From contig DIKO01000058.1 of assembly GCA_002423615.1 (NCBI GenBank), positions 519 to 28,645 on the forward strand: 28,127 nucleotides of DNA. Reading direction: 5' to 3'. Positions 17,278 to 26,155 of this stretch are shown here, piece by piece; the first letter of the stretch is position 1; each line of letters begins with the position of its first letter. This DNA is from Desulfobacteraceae bacterium UBA5616. GTDB taxonomy: Bacteria; Desulfobacterota; Desulfobacteria; Desulfobacterales; UBA5616. The position numbers and the translations under genes are program-made. The notes beneath the pieces were generated by a model. The model did no database searches and was not told where the DNA came from. It saw only the letters and a list, made by a program, of their open reading frames with translations.

Positions 17278-18516
17278 TTATTTTTCCTTTTCTCCAGCCA
17301 TGATCCACACGGGGTTCAAGGATTCCATGCGCTTTCCCCATGGCATTTTTCTGGACCGGCTCACCTGGATTTGGGTAATGCGGGTCTTGAAGTTCATTTC
17401 TTCCAACTGAAGGGTGGCCGTGTTCAGGGTTTCCAGAAGCACGGCGTTGAGGACCACCCGGCCGCCGGGTTTTAACAAGTCGCCGGCCTTCTTCAGAATC
17501 TCCGGCAGGGCTTTGCCGCCCCCGCCGATGAACACCCGGTCGGGGCGGGGCAACCGGTCCAGACCGGCCGGCATTTCAATATGGACCGCGGTCAGGTTTT
17601 CCACCTTGAACCTTTCGGCATTGGCGCGGATTTGCTGAATCCGGTCGGCGTTTTTTTCCACGGCGAAAACAAAACCCCGGGGAACTAACAGGGATGCTTC
17701 GATGGCCACGGACCCGCTGCCAGCGCCCAGGTCCCACAGGGTATGGTTTTTTTCCAGGCGCAGCATGGACAGAACCACAGCCCGAACCGGGGCCTTGGTG
17801 ATCAGGCCTTTTTCGTGAACAAACCAGCGATCCGGGGTCCCCAGGCACAGGGGGCCGGGGGAGGGGGTCCATGCTTTTTTTTGCAGCACCACCACATTGG
17901 GCTGGGAATGGCCGGCATCGCAAATCTCCGCAGGGTCCAGGATCGTGATTTTTTCATCCGAAGTCCCGAGTTTTTCCAGAACCCACATATTCCATGAATC
18001 ATCATGGTCCCGCACTGTTTGCAAGAGGGAATACGGGTCATTGGCCGGGTCCGTAAGGACGAAAAGAAGGGAGTTTTCATCCATGGCGGCTTTCAGGCAA
18101 GCCATGCTTTTTCTGCCGTGAAGACTCACCCGGACCGCCTCCTGCCATGGCAGTTTCAGGCGGGCGAAAGCCGCGGCCATGCTGGATATATTGGGGTGGA
18201 TCACCACTCTGTCCGCCCCAAGAGAATCGATCAGGGTTTTACCGATGCCGAAAAACAGCGGGTCACCTGAGGCCAGGACCACCACCTGCCGGGTGTCCAT
18301 ATTCTCCTGGATGAAATCCAGAACTTCCGAAATGGGACTGTGGATTTCGTGCTGCCTGGCCGGAAGGTGGCTGAAAGCCTCCAGATGGCGTTTCGCGCCC
18401 ACCAGCACCTGGGCTTGATGGATAAGATCCAGATGAGATCGGGTCAGATCATGGGGCGAAAGGCCCATACCGATGACGTGAACCGATTTTTTCGCGGTGT
18501 CATTGTGCGATGTCAT
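17278..18516 (-). CDS. cbiET: Bifunctional precorrin-6Y C5,15-methyltransferase (decarboxylating), CbiE-CbiT fusion
   Basis: A 412-residue fusion of CbiE (about 1-210, C5 methylation) and CbiT (about 225-412, C15 methylation with decarboxylation of the C12 acetate), equivalent to CobL. The CbiE half has VIGMGLSPHDLT (14-25) and LASGDPLFFGIG (81-92). The CbiT half begins GTPDRWFVHEKGLITKAPVRA and has the SAM motif WDLGAGSGSVAIEAS (261-275), then a C-terminal RVFIGGGG. The ATG overlaps the cbiD stop by four bases. The fusion is common in proteobacteria; separate genes are usual in clostridia and archaea. Confidence 0.97.
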   Translation of the reverse strand: MTSHNDTAKKSVHVIGMGLSPHDLTRSHLDLIHQAQVLVGAKRHLEAFSHLPARQHEIHSPISEVLDFIQENMDTRQVVVLASGDPLFFGIGKTLIDSLGADRVVIHPNISSMAAAFARLKLPWQEAVRVSLHGRKSMACLKAAMDENSLLFVLTDPANDPYSLLQTVRDHDDSWNMWVLEKLGTSDEKITILDPAEICDAGHSQPNVVVLQKKAWTPSPGPLCLGTPDRWFVHEKGLITKAPVRAVVLSMLRLEKNHTLWDLGAGSGSVAIEASLLVPRGFVFAVEKNADRIQQIRANAERFKVENLTAVHIEMPAGLDRLPRPDRVFIGGGGKALPEILKKAGDLLKPGGRVVLNAVLLETLNTATLQLEEMNFKTRITQIQVSRSRKMPWGKRMESLNPVWIMAGEKEK

Positions 18517-19619
18517 GACGGCTGTTCCTGTAAATGATCCGAATCAAAGGCCACATTGCCGTCAAAATCAAAAATAACGGCCCGTACACGGGAGGCCCCC
18601 CAGCAGAATCCCAGAGCCGACCGGATCATGGCGGAACCCACCTTTTCGAGTACCTTCGGATATCCGGGAACCACCATCCCAAAGGCGTGGCGGGCCGTGT
18701 TGGCCCGGGAAATTTTATCGGTCAGGGTTTTGTCCCCGGTGATCTCCCCGGAAAGTGTGGACAGCCACTCCATGGTCAAGTCGGACCTTGCTGCGTGGGT
18801 GTGGGGAAAACCCTGTGCCATTTTAAGGGCCTTGCCGAAAAATACCGCCAGCGTGACCTGGGGGATCCCATTATCTGCAACACATTCCATGGACATTTGA
18901 AAAAAATCTCCGATCTGAATAAAATTTTCCCCGGGCAAATCCGGAAAAAATGCCTGGGCGTATTTTTCCGTGCGGCGTCCCGTGGTGAGCACCGTGCAGT
19001 CCGCACCGCAGGCCCTTGCCACTGACAAGGCGGACCGGATGGTGGCCGCATAGGCTTCGTGGGACAATGGTTTAACCAGACCGGTGGTTCCCAGAATGGA
19101 CAGCCCGCCTTCGATGCCCAGGCGATGATTGAGGGTTTTCTTCGCCAGAATTTCCCCGTCCTCCACAGAAATTTCCACATGTACCCCATCCTGCCGGCTA
19201 TGGGCCTTCAGTACCTGTTCCACGGATTGCCGGATCATCTTCCGGGGCCCGGAGTTGATGGCGGGCTCCCCGACCGGAATTTCCAGGCCGGGTTTGGTGA
19301 CCATGCCCACGCCTTTTCCGCCGCTGATTGTTACGATTCCGTATTCGGCCGTCAGTTTTACCTTTGCCCCGATCCTCGCTCCGTGGGTGATGTCCGGGTC
19401 GTCCCCGGCATCCTTGATGACGGCGGCGACGCCGACAGGGCCGTCGGTCCTTACGGAATCCAGGGAAACATTAATGGTTTCGCCATTGAGCAGATCCACC
19501 CCAACCGCCTCCGGCCTGTCTCCGAATAAATACATCAATGCGGCTTTGGCGGAAGCTGCTGCGGCCGTGCCTGTGGTGAAACCCTTTCTTAAAACCTTTT
19601 TAGGGTGATTACCCGACAA
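18513..19619 (-). CDS. cbiD: Cobalt-precorrin-5B C1-methyltransferase CbiD
   Basis: CbiD, about 368 residues, methylates C1 in the anaerobic pathway and is unrelated in fold to the other methylases. Diagnostic stretches are KGFTTGTAAAASAKAAL (12-28), GPVGVAAVIKDAGDDPDITHGA, AINSGPRKMI and GGLSILGTTGLVKPLS. I place the start at the TTG 19619, giving an 11-base overlap with the membrane protein gene. A TTG at 19640 would add seven residues and a 32-base overlap. Neither has a clear ribosome site, so translational coupling is likely. CbiD marks the oxygen-independent route. Confidence 0.94.
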   Translation of the reverse strand: MSGNHPKKVLRKGFTTGTAAAASAKAALMYLFGDRPEAVGVDLLNGETINVSLDSVRTDGPVGVAAVIKDAGDDPDITHGARIGAKVKLTAEYGIVTISGGKGVGMVTKPGLEIPVGEPAINSGPRKMIRQSVEQVLKAHSRQDGVHVEISVEDGEILAKKTLNHRLGIEGGLSILGTTGLVKPLSHEAYAATIRSALSVARACGADCTVLTTGRRTEKYAQAFFPDLPGENFIQIGDFFQMSMECVADNGIPQVTLAVFFGKALKMAQGFPHTHAARSDLTMEWLSTLSGEITGDKTLTDKISRANTARHAFGMVVPGYPKVLEKVGSAMIRSALGFCWGASRVRAVIFDFDGNVAFDSDHLQEQPS

Positions 19620-20670
19620 TCCAATACACCGTACCCACAAAAATAAGACTGGCCACCCGGAAACCCTGGCCCATCAACAGCATCTGAAGGCCCGTGACAG
19701 GGGAGAAAATACCCATGTACCGGGGCAACTGGTGGCGGATGGCCCGTATGGGAAAGGCGATGATATTGCCGAGCAGCAGGGCGATGACCGTCTGTTTGAC
19801 GGTGATGGACCCCGCGTCCATCAAAGCACCCGCCGCAGCAAATCCGGCGGTGAATTCGGAAATAAAACTGAGCATCACCACGCTCAGGGACTCCACTGGA
19901 ATGATGGCCGCCACTGCAAACCTTGTCATGAGGCCTTCCAGGGACTCGAAAGCCCGGGCTGAGGTCAGCACATACACCACGGTATAGGTGGGAACCACAT
20001 AGGCCACCACCCGGACAAACTGTCCCGGCAGCTTTTCTTTCAGGGAAAGCCGGAAAGGGTTTGTTTTTTTGCGTGAGGTTTCTGCCTGAACAGGTTCCCG
20101 GCCGTTTTCCGGTTCTTTTCCCGGATCCCGTGGTTTTATGAAAAAATGTCCGAACATCACAAACATCACGGTTCGCAGCACATTCGCCAAAAAGGTCAGG
20201 ACGAAATAGAGGACCCCCGCAGTCCGGGTCAGGGGTGTCACAATAAAAAACGTCATGGGCAGGTGCAGGAAATAGGCGGGGAACTGGTTGATGAGATTGG
20301 TGAGAAACAACTGCCTTCGGGTGATGCGTTCTTCCTTATAAAAGCCCAGAAGCATGGCGTTGGCGGACACCCCGGAAAAAAATGCGGCGGTAAAGGCGGC
20401 GCTGCACAGGGATCCCAGGTTGGCGTATCTGAACATGGGGCCTGCCAGAAACCCCAGTTTTTCAGTCCATCGTGTGGAATCAAGGGCCTGGGCCGCCACC
20501 AGCCCAATGCCGACAAAGAATAACATCCGGGCAAGGGGGAGCAGCAGTCCGGCGGACAGTCCGGCGGGTTCCATGCCATCAACGGCAACCAGCCCCGCGC
20601 ACAGAACCGCCAGGGTGATGAGCAGCCCGACTGCAAGAACTTTCGGGGTATTTGTTTTTTTACGGGACAA
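19609..20670 (-). CDS. Polytopic membrane protein within the cobalamin operon (nucleoside-recognition/Gate-like)
   Basis: A 353-residue integral membrane protein with about eight to nine hydrophobic segments in two halves. They are split by a charged cytoplasmic-type linker near residues 175-210 (PRDPGKEPENGREPVQAETSRKK). The second half has FISEFTAGFAAAGALMDAG, then LLLGNIIAFPIRAIRHQLPRYMGIFSPVTGL, a pattern I associate with uncharacterised 'nucleoside recognition' (Gate) membrane proteins. The TTG start at 20670 has AAGGA eight bases upstream and overlaps the end of cbiL by 11 bases. Lying between cbiL and cbiD with overlaps on both sides, it is surely co-expressed with corrin synthesis. 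Transport of cobalt or of a corrinoid or intermediate is possible, but substrate and function are not shown by the sequence. Confidence 0.75.
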   Translation of the reverse strand: MSRKKTNTPKVLAVGLLITLAVLCAGLVAVDGMEPAGLSAGLLLPLARMLFFVGIGLVAAQALDSTRWTEKLGFLAGPMFRYANLGSLCSAAFTAAFFSGVSANAMLLGFYKEERITRRQLFLTNLINQFPAYFLHLPMTFFIVTPLTRTAGVLYFVLTFLANVLRTVMFVMFGHFFIKPRDPGKEPENGREPVQAETSRKKTNPFRLSLKEKLPGQFVRVVAYVVPTYTVVYVLTSARAFESLEGLMTRFAVAAIIPVESLSVVMLSFISEFTAGFAAAGALMDAGSITVKQTVIALLLGNIIAFPIRAIRHQLPRYMGIFSPVTGLQMLLMGQGFRVASLIFVGTVYWIVG

Positions 20671-21382
20671 GGTTTTTATCCTTTTTGGAAATGATCAGGG
20701 TCCAGTAATCCGGTTTTTTATTCTTGAACTCTTTCATGTCCGTGATGATCTGTTCATTTTCCCGGCCGCATTTGACAATGCCCACACTGCTGAAATCCAT
20801 GCCGGCTTCATCCAGAGCGTCGGCAATGTCTTTTGTATTCTTGTAGGCTTTCATAAAAACCACATTGTCCGCGTTCCGGGATATTTTCCGGAACCTGTCC
20901 CCGCCGTATACCCCGGACAGCAGAATGAGGGATTCCTCCCCTTCCACCAGCGGTGTGTTGAGTCTGGAGGCCGCAGCCTGATACGACGTGATGCCCGGTA
21001 TGGAATGAACGGGGATATGAGGCGCCAGTCTCTGGATGTTTTTGAGTACATACCCGAAGGTGGAGTAGGTCAGGCAGTCGCCCAGGGTCAGGAAGACGGC
21101 GTTCAGTCCTTTTTCCAGAGTCGCGATGATTTCCATGGCGTTTTTTTCCCATGCGGATTGCATATCGCCCTTGTCCCTGGTCATGGGAAAGGGAATCATC
21201 CTGATCGGAACCGATTCCCTGAGATGGGGCCTGGCGATTTCCACGGCCCGGCTGTGCGTGTTTTTGCTGGATGATGCGGCAAAGACCACATCCACGGTGT
21301 GTAAAATCCGTGCCGCCTTCAAGGTGATGAGGTCGGGGTCTCCGGGTCCCACACCGATGCCGTAGAGAATTCCTGGGTTCAT
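20660..21382 (-). CDS. cbiL: Precorrin-2/cobalt-factor II C20-methyltransferase CbiL (CobI)
   Basis: A 240-residue SAM-dependent methylase adding the C20 methyl group, the first methylation after cobalt insertion. Landmarks are YGIGVGPGDPDLITLKAARIL (7-27), FLTLGDCLTYSTFGYV (97-112) and SIPGITSYQAAASRLNTPLVEG. In the GDP motif the usual Pro is Cys (GDC), a mild oddity. The ATG at 21382 follows the cbiC stop by one base and has AAAGGA six bases upstream. An in-frame upstream extension would overlap cbiC without its own ribosome site. Confidence 0.95.
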   Translation of the reverse strand: MNPGILYGIGVGPGDPDLITLKAARILHTVDVVFAASSSKNTHSRAVEIARPHLRESVPIRMIPFPMTRDKGDMQSAWEKNAMEIIATLEKGLNAVFLTLGDCLTYSTFGYVLKNIQRLAPHIPVHSIPGITSYQAAASRLNTPLVEGEESLILLSGVYGGDRFRKISRNADNVVFMKAYKNTKDIADALDEAGMDFSSVGIVKCGRENEQIITDMKEFKNKKPDYWTLIISKKDKNLVP

Positions 21383-21383
21383 G

Positions 21384-22001
21384 TTAAATCCTTTCCCGGG
21401 CAAGCAGGGCCAGGGCGTTGATCACGCATGCAGCCACATTGGATCCGCCTTTGCGGCCCTGGTTGGTAATATAAGGGATATCCGTCTGCATCAGCGCGGC
21501 CTTGGATTCCGCAGCATTGACAAACCCTACGGGCAGGCCGACCACAAGGGCGGGCCGGGCTGTTCCTTCTCTCCGGAGTTTCAGCAGGTGCAGAAGGGCC
21601 GTGGGCGCATTGCCCACCACGTAAATACCGTGCCCGACCAACGGGGCGGCTTTTTCCACCGCCACATGGGCACGGGTGACGCCCCGCACCAGAGCCTCTT
21701 CGGCGATTTCCGGCTCAGCCATAAAGCACAATACCCGGCAGCCGAAAGGTTCTATGGAGGTTTTTCGAATACCCGCCCGGGCCATGTCGGTGTCGGTGAC
21801 GATGGTGCAGCCTTTCCGCATGGCCGCCACCCCCGCCGCAATGGCCCGGGGATGGATGCGCGTCATGCCGATGTATTCAAAGTCAGCCGTGGTATGGATC
21901 ATTCTGCGGACAATTTTCCATTCATCAGGGCCAAAACCGTGTTTCCCGGCTTCTTCATCAATCATGGCGAAACTTTGCTGTTCGATTTCATGAGGCTGCA
22001 T
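21384..22001 (-). CDS. cbiC: Precorrin-8X methylmutase CbiC (CobH)
   Basis: A 205-residue enzyme that moves the C11 methyl to C12, producing (cobalt-)hydrogenobyrinate/cobyrinate. The active-site histidine is H36 in RRMIHTTADFEY. DTDMARAGI and VVGNAPTALLHLL, then PALVVGLPVGFVNAAESKAAL, are diagnostic of CobH/CbiC. The ATG at 22001 has AAGGA nine bases upstream and overlaps cbiA by 14 bases; the longer frame upstream lies inside cbiA and is not used. The stop is followed after one base by cbiL. Confidence 0.97.
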   Translation of the reverse strand: MQPHEIEQQSFAMIDEEAGKHGFGPDEWKIVRRMIHTTADFEYIGMTRIHPRAIAAGVAAMRKGCTIVTDTDMARAGIRKTSIEPFGCRVLCFMAEPEIAEEALVRGVTRAHVAVEKAAPLVGHGIYVVGNAPTALLHLLKLRREGTARPALVVGLPVGFVNAAESKAALMQTDIPYITNQGRKGGSNVAACVINALALLARERI

Positions 22002-23370
22002 GAATTCTGATCCTTTCCGATTGGTATTCCAGGCATGCGTTGACAAATGACCGGGGGACCGACGGTCGGCTCCTGAAATGCAGGTGCAGGTAACTGCCCA
22101 GGCATCGGTTGACCTGAAAGCCCGGCACATTGCCGGCGCTGCGGTCACGGTTCAGGGCCTGGTACACGGTTTTCCGATCATGGGGGTCCAGATGGGAATA
22201 ATGGAATTCATGCCCCCGGATGCTGACGCCTGCCGCACCCAGAATGGTACTTCGAATCAGGGTGATTTCCCGGTATCCCAGAGCCCGGAATCCGGATGAC
22301 ATGCGGCAGGTGAAATCAAAGCATCCGGCCATGGGGTGTTCTCTGCCGTCCAGGTCCACCAGGGTTTTGCACAAGACCATGAATCCGCCGCACTCCCCGT
22401 AAATGGGCATGCCTTTCCCGCAGTTTTCCAAAATCTGATGTTTCAGGTGTGCATTGGCGGCGATGGCCGCGGCATGGAGTTCAGGGTATCCGCCGCCCAG
22501 GTAGATGCCGTCGATGTTTTCGGGAAGACCGGCATCCTTCAGGGGGGAAAACCGGATGATTTCCGCGCCGCTTTCTTCCAGCATTTCCAGGTTTTCGGGG
22601 TAATAAAAACAAAAGGCCTTGTCCCTGGCCACGGCAATGCGGACTTTTGAAGCCGCATGAGGAAGGCCGGCAAACGGGACGGACGCGATTTCCGGCAAAG
22701 CGTTCAAAAGCGCGTCCAGGTCCACTGCGTTTTCCATCCAATCCGCCAGATTATTCATGTTTTGAGACGTGGTAGCATGGTCATCGGCGGTCACCAGGCC
22801 CAGATACCTTTCCGGAATAATGACATCCCCGCTGCGCATCATACCTCCCAGGCAGGGCATGGAAGCCGAAGATGCCAGGGCGTCTTTCAGGTATTTCAAA
22901 TGCATGGGGCTTCCCACCTGGTTGAAGATCACGCCGGTGAAATGCAGTTCCGGGTCAAAATGTTCAAATCCCCGGACCAGGGCCGCCGCGCTCCGGGCCA
23001 TGCTTCGGGCATCCACCACCAGAACCATCGAAAGATTAAGCCATTTGGCCATCTGGGCCGTGGACCCGGCTTCCGTGTTTCCGTCGTATCCGTCGAACAG
23101 GCCCATAACCCCTTCCACCACCGCAATATCCGTATGCGCGGCATGTCGATGGAAGATTTCCCGGTTTACCTCCCGGGAGAGCATCCATCCGTCCAGGTTG
23201 CGGCTCCGGTTACCCGTTACCTGGGTGTGATGGCCCGGGTCGATAAAGTCCGGCCCCACCTTGAATGACGACACCGACAACCCCCTGCGACGCAGGGCTG
23301 CTATCAGCCCAAGACTGACGGTGGTTTTTCCGCACCCGCTATGGGTGCCCCCTATCACCAGGCCTTTCAC
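21988..23370 (-). CDS. cbiA: Cobyrinate a,c-diamide synthase CbiA (CobB family)
   Basis: A 460-residue glutamine amidotransferase amidating the a and c acetate side chains of cobyrinate. The N-terminal ATP domain has the P-loop GGTHSGCGKTT (7-17), KVGPDFIDPGHH (37-48) and VEGVMGLFDGYDG (85-97). The C-terminal glutaminase domain has LGGGYPELHA (291-300), the nucleophile C327 in PIYGECGGFMVL, and a late RGHEFHYS. The start is GTG at 23370, supported by AGGAGGG seven bases upstream and a four-base overlap with the end of the binding-protein gene. The length is normal. Confidence 0.97.
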   Translation of the reverse strand: MKGLVIGGTHSGCGKTTVSLGLIAALRRRGLSVSSFKVGPDFIDPGHHTQVTGNRSRNLDGWMLSREVNREIFHRHAAHTDIAVVEGVMGLFDGYDGNTEAGSTAQMAKWLNLSMVLVVDARSMARSAAALVRGFEHFDPELHFTGVIFNQVGSPMHLKYLKDALASSASMPCLGGMMRSGDVIIPERYLGLVTADDHATTSQNMNNLADWMENAVDLDALLNALPEIASVPFAGLPHAASKVRIAVARDKAFCFYYPENLEMLEESGAEIIRFSPLKDAGLPENIDGIYLGGGYPELHAAAIAANAHLKHQILENCGKGMPIYGECGGFMVLCKTLVDLDGREHPMAGCFDFTCRMSSGFRALGYREITLIRSTILGAAGVSIRGHEFHYSHLDPHDRKTVYQALNRDRSAGNVPGFQVNRCLGSYLHLHFRSRPSVPRSFVNACLEYQSERIRIHAAS

Positions 23371-24293
23371 GGCGTTTCCCTCCTGTCAAAAGCCTCAGGA
23401 TAAAGGATTCTCCCGATGGTCCGCACGCCTTCCAAAAGCTCCATGGTCGGCCGGGACACCTGCTTTTCATCCACAATAAATACCCGGCCCTCCTGCACTG
23501 CCTTGATGATCGTAAATCCCGGTTCATGAACGATCATTGAGACCGTGGGCTGGTTCATGGTCCCTTTCTGGGAGAGAAATACGTCGATTTCCCGGGCCTT
23601 GGACAAAATCCGCTCCTTGCCGTAAAAGGCGATGTTGGTGTCCCTCACCGCCGGGGCGTCTGCGGCCACGTTAATCCCTCCGGCGGTTTCCAGCGCGAAA
23701 ATAGCCATGGACCCTGGGGTGAAGGTTTTCATGCGGTCATGAATGGCTTCGAAATAAACGCGTTTTTGATAAGGCAGACTGCCGGTTATGTTTTGGATCC
23801 GGGAAATTTCATCCTTAAATTGATGAATCATTTTGATGGCTTGGCATGTTTTTCCCGTCAGCCGACCCAGCATCATCCAATAATCAAGCATTTCTTTCAC
23901 GTCCGGGGGCTGAAAAGAGGCGACCGTAATTCCGGCTTTTTCCAGGCCTTTTATCAACCGGGGATATCCCTGATCGATCATGGGCCGGACCAGAACCAGA
24001 TCCGGCCCGGCCGCCAGGAATTTTTCCAGACCATCGTGATAGGAAAACTTATGTTTGCCTTTCCAGTCATCACCGGGGCATATGCCCAGAATTTCCCTGT
24101 TCAGACCAAGGGCCTTCAGGTTATGGGTGTGTGCGCCATACAGGGAAATAATCCGCTCAAACGGGACGTCAACCGGAATCACACGGCCGGCCTGATCCCT
24201 GATGATGAGAACCTCCTTTCCGGCCAGCGCAACTCCGGTAAACACCAAGGACAAAAGAATCCCTGAGATGATGGTGCCGGCAACCTGTTTCAT
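23367..24293 (-). CDS. ABC transporter periplasmic binding protein (BtuF/FecB-like)
   Basis: A 308-residue class III solute-binding protein. The first ~24 residues form a signal peptide with Lys3, a hydrophobic core and an Ala-Leu-Ala-Gly end suiting cleavage after ALA; no lipobox is evident. The mature part has the family layout: RVIPVDVPFERIISLYGAHTHNLKALGL, then the KFLAAGPDLVLVRP strand, LEKAGITVASF, and a C-terminal IGRILYPEAF. The start ATG overlaps the ATPase stop (TAATG). Placed inside a corrin operon, it probably captures a corrinoid, or a cobalt or iron chelate, for the permease and ATPase just upstream. The substrate is inferred, not shown. Confidence 0.9.
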   Translation of the reverse strand: MKQVAGTIISGILLSLVFTGVALAGKEVLIIRDQAGRVIPVDVPFERIISLYGAHTHNLKALGLNREILGICPGDDWKGKHKFSYHDGLEKFLAAGPDLVLVRPMIDQGYPRLIKGLEKAGITVASFQPPDVKEMLDYWMMLGRLTGKTCQAIKMIHQFKDEISRIQNITGSLPYQKRVYFEAIHDRMKTFTPGSMAIFALETAGGINVAADAPAVRDTNIAFYGKERILSKAREIDVFLSQKGTMNQPTVSMIVHEPGFTIIKAVQEGRVFIVDEKQVSRPTMELLEGVRTIGRILYPEAFDRRETP

Positions 24294-25063
24294 TATAAAA
24301 ACATCACCTGGCGGCAATTGATTTCCTTATCGAAATACACCTTTGCGTCCACTTCAAAAACCTCACGTATAACATCTTCGGTAAGCACCTCCGCCACCGG
24401 ACCGTGGGCGGCAATCCCACCGTTGTTTAAGAATAAAAGGGTGTGGCAATACCTGGCCGCCAGATTGATATCCTGCATCACCGCAATGGCGGTGACGATG
24501 GAATTCCGGACCTTCTCCGCCACCAGGCGCATCAGGGAAAGCGAGTGTTTCACATCCAGGCTGGAAGTGGCTTCATCCAGAATGAGCACCCCGGCGTTCT
24601 GGGCAAGGGCCCGGGCGAAAACCACCCGCTGCCGCTCTCCACCGGAAAGCTCGGTCACATGGCGGTGGGCGAAAACTTTCACGCCGGCAGCAATCATGGC
24701 CCTTTCAACCAGGTCCAGATCCGCCCGGGACGGCCCTGAAAAGCGGCCCACATGGGGGTACCGGCCCATCATCACCACCTGGAATACCGTAAAAGGAAAG
24801 TCGACCCTGAAATCCTGGGGCACCAGAGCGGTCTTTCGGGCCATATCCCGGCGGGAGAACTCGTCAATATTCTGATTTTCGAACAAAATGCAGCCCTCCC
24901 GGGGATGGAGATGCCCGGCCAGCAAGTCGAGCAGGGTGGTTTTCCCGCTTCCGTTGGGACCCAGCACCCCATGAAACTGGCCGGATTCCAGGCTAAGGGA
25001 CAGGTTCGAAAATATCTTCTGATCCCCGTATGAAAATGATATGTTCCGCAATGAATATCCCAT
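24293..25063 (-). CDS. ABC transporter ATP-binding protein (BtuD/FecE-like)
   Basis: A 256-residue ATPase of the vitamin B12/siderophore importer family. Motifs are Walker A GPNGSGKTT (35-43), Q-loop Q83 in LVPQDFR, signature ELSGGERQR (138-146) and Walker B VLILDE (159-164) followed by ATSSLD. The position of the switch (H-loop) histidine, normally in an HDLNLA motif, reads AVMQDINLA, with Gln. I chose the ATG at 25063; a GTG 21 bases earlier is possible but less likely, and the long upstream frame lies inside the permease gene. It forms an importer with the flanking permease and binding protein. Confidence 0.94.
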   Translation of the reverse strand: MGYSLRNISFSYGDQKIFSNLSLSLESGQFHGVLGPNGSGKTTLLDLLAGHLHPREGCILFENQNIDEFSRRDMARKTALVPQDFRVDFPFTVFQVVMMGRYPHVGRFSGPSRADLDLVERAMIAAGVKVFAHRHVTELSGGERQRVVFARALAQNAGVLILDEATSSLDVKHSLSLMRLVAEKVRNSIVTAIAVMQDINLAARYCHTLLFLNNGGIAAHGPVAEVLTEDVIREVFEVDAKVYFDKEINCRQVMFL

Positions 25064-25086
25064 ACTGTGCCGCCCTTCATCCACCC

Positions 25087-26121
25087 CTATAACGCTGCTT
25101 TGCGGGAAAATCCGCGCTTGAATACATAACAGAAAAACGGGCCCCCAATGAGGGCCGTCAACACGCCGATGGGTAGTTCCGTGGGCAGAACCGCCCGGGT
25201 AAAGGTGTCGGCGCATAGCAAAAGCACCGCCCCGGCCAGCAGGGAAACGGGCATGAGCCACTGGTTGTCCGCCCCCATGACGGAGCGCATCATGTGGGGT
25301 ACCAGGAGGCCGACAAAACCGATGATGCCGGACACGGAAACGCATACGGCAGCCATGAGGGACGCCGACACCAGCAAGATGACCCGTGCTTTTTTGACGT
25401 CCACCCCAAGGGAAGCAGCAGCCCGGTCCCCCAAAGCCATGAGGTTTAAATCACGGCCAAAACACATGCAAATAAGGGCTCCCAGGGTCACGAAAATCAG
25501 GACCATCGTTACATCGGCCCAGGTTTTTGAAGCAAAACCGCCCATGAGCCAGAAAATAATTACCGAAACCCGTTCATCCGCCACATATTTTAAAAAACTG
25601 ATGCCTGCGGAAAGTATGGCCCCCACGATGATTCCCGAAAGAATCAGGTTGTTGGGAGAATAGCCCCCTGCGGAACCGGACAGATACAAAACCACCGCCA
25701 AAGCGGCCATGGCGCCGCCGAAGGCGAAGAGTCCCACACTCAATCCCTGGAAATGGCTCATATTGAACAGAAACGCCACGGATGCCCCGAATGCGGCGCC
25801 CGCGGAAATCCCCAGAGTATAAGGATCGGCCAGGGGGTTTTTTAATATTCCCTGAAAAACCACCCCGGAAAGCGATAACCCCGCGCCCACCAGGGCTGCC
25901 GTAAATACCCTGGGCAGGCGCACGTCCCAGACCACCGTTGACACCAGTGAATCGGAGGATTCAAGGCCCAGGAGCTTTTCCCAGATCACTCCAACCACCT
26001 GCTGACAGGAAACGGATAGGTACCCCATGCCGGCGGACGCGATGATCACCGCTGCCAGCAATGCGCCCAATACAGCCGCAATCAGGGCGGGGTATATTTT
26101 CGTATCCGGGTTTACCGGCAT
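25087..26121 (-). CDS. ABC transporter permease, FecCD family (BtuC-like)
   Basis: A 344-residue permease with about ten membrane segments. Family landmarks are WDVRLPRVFTAALVGAGLSLSGVVFQGILKNPLADPYTLGISAGAAFGA in the first half, then MALGDRAAASLGVDVKK and SVSGIIGFVGLLVPHMMRSVMGADNQWLMPVSLLAGAVLLLCADTFTR. It ends in ELPIGVLTALIGGPFFCYVFKRG. The ATG at 26121 follows AGGAGG by 11 bases; a longer frame upstream overlaps cbiK and is not used. It follows cbiK by 34 bases. With the ATPase and binding protein it makes a complete B12/iron-chelate-type importer. Confidence 0.95.
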   Translation of the reverse strand: MPVNPDTKIYPALIAAVLGALLAAVIIASAGMGYLSVSCQQVVGVIWEKLLGLESSDSLVSTVVWDVRLPRVFTAALVGAGLSLSGVVFQGILKNPLADPYTLGISAGAAFGASVAFLFNMSHFQGLSVGLFAFGGAMAALAVVLYLSGSAGGYSPNNLILSGIIVGAILSAGISFLKYVADERVSVIIFWLMGGFASKTWADVTMVLIFVTLGALICMCFGRDLNLMALGDRAAASLGVDVKKARVILLVSASLMAAVCVSVSGIIGFVGLLVPHMMRSVMGADNQWLMPVSLLAGAVLLLCADTFTRAVLPTELPIGVLTALIGGPFFCYVFKRGFSRKAAL

Positions 26122-26155
26122 AGGCTGCGTTACCTCCTCGTGATCCACGGTCGAT

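Noticed and set aside
25064..25345. Longer N-terminus for the ABC ATPase
   Set aside because: The extension lies entirely within the permease gene in another frame and has no ABC motif.
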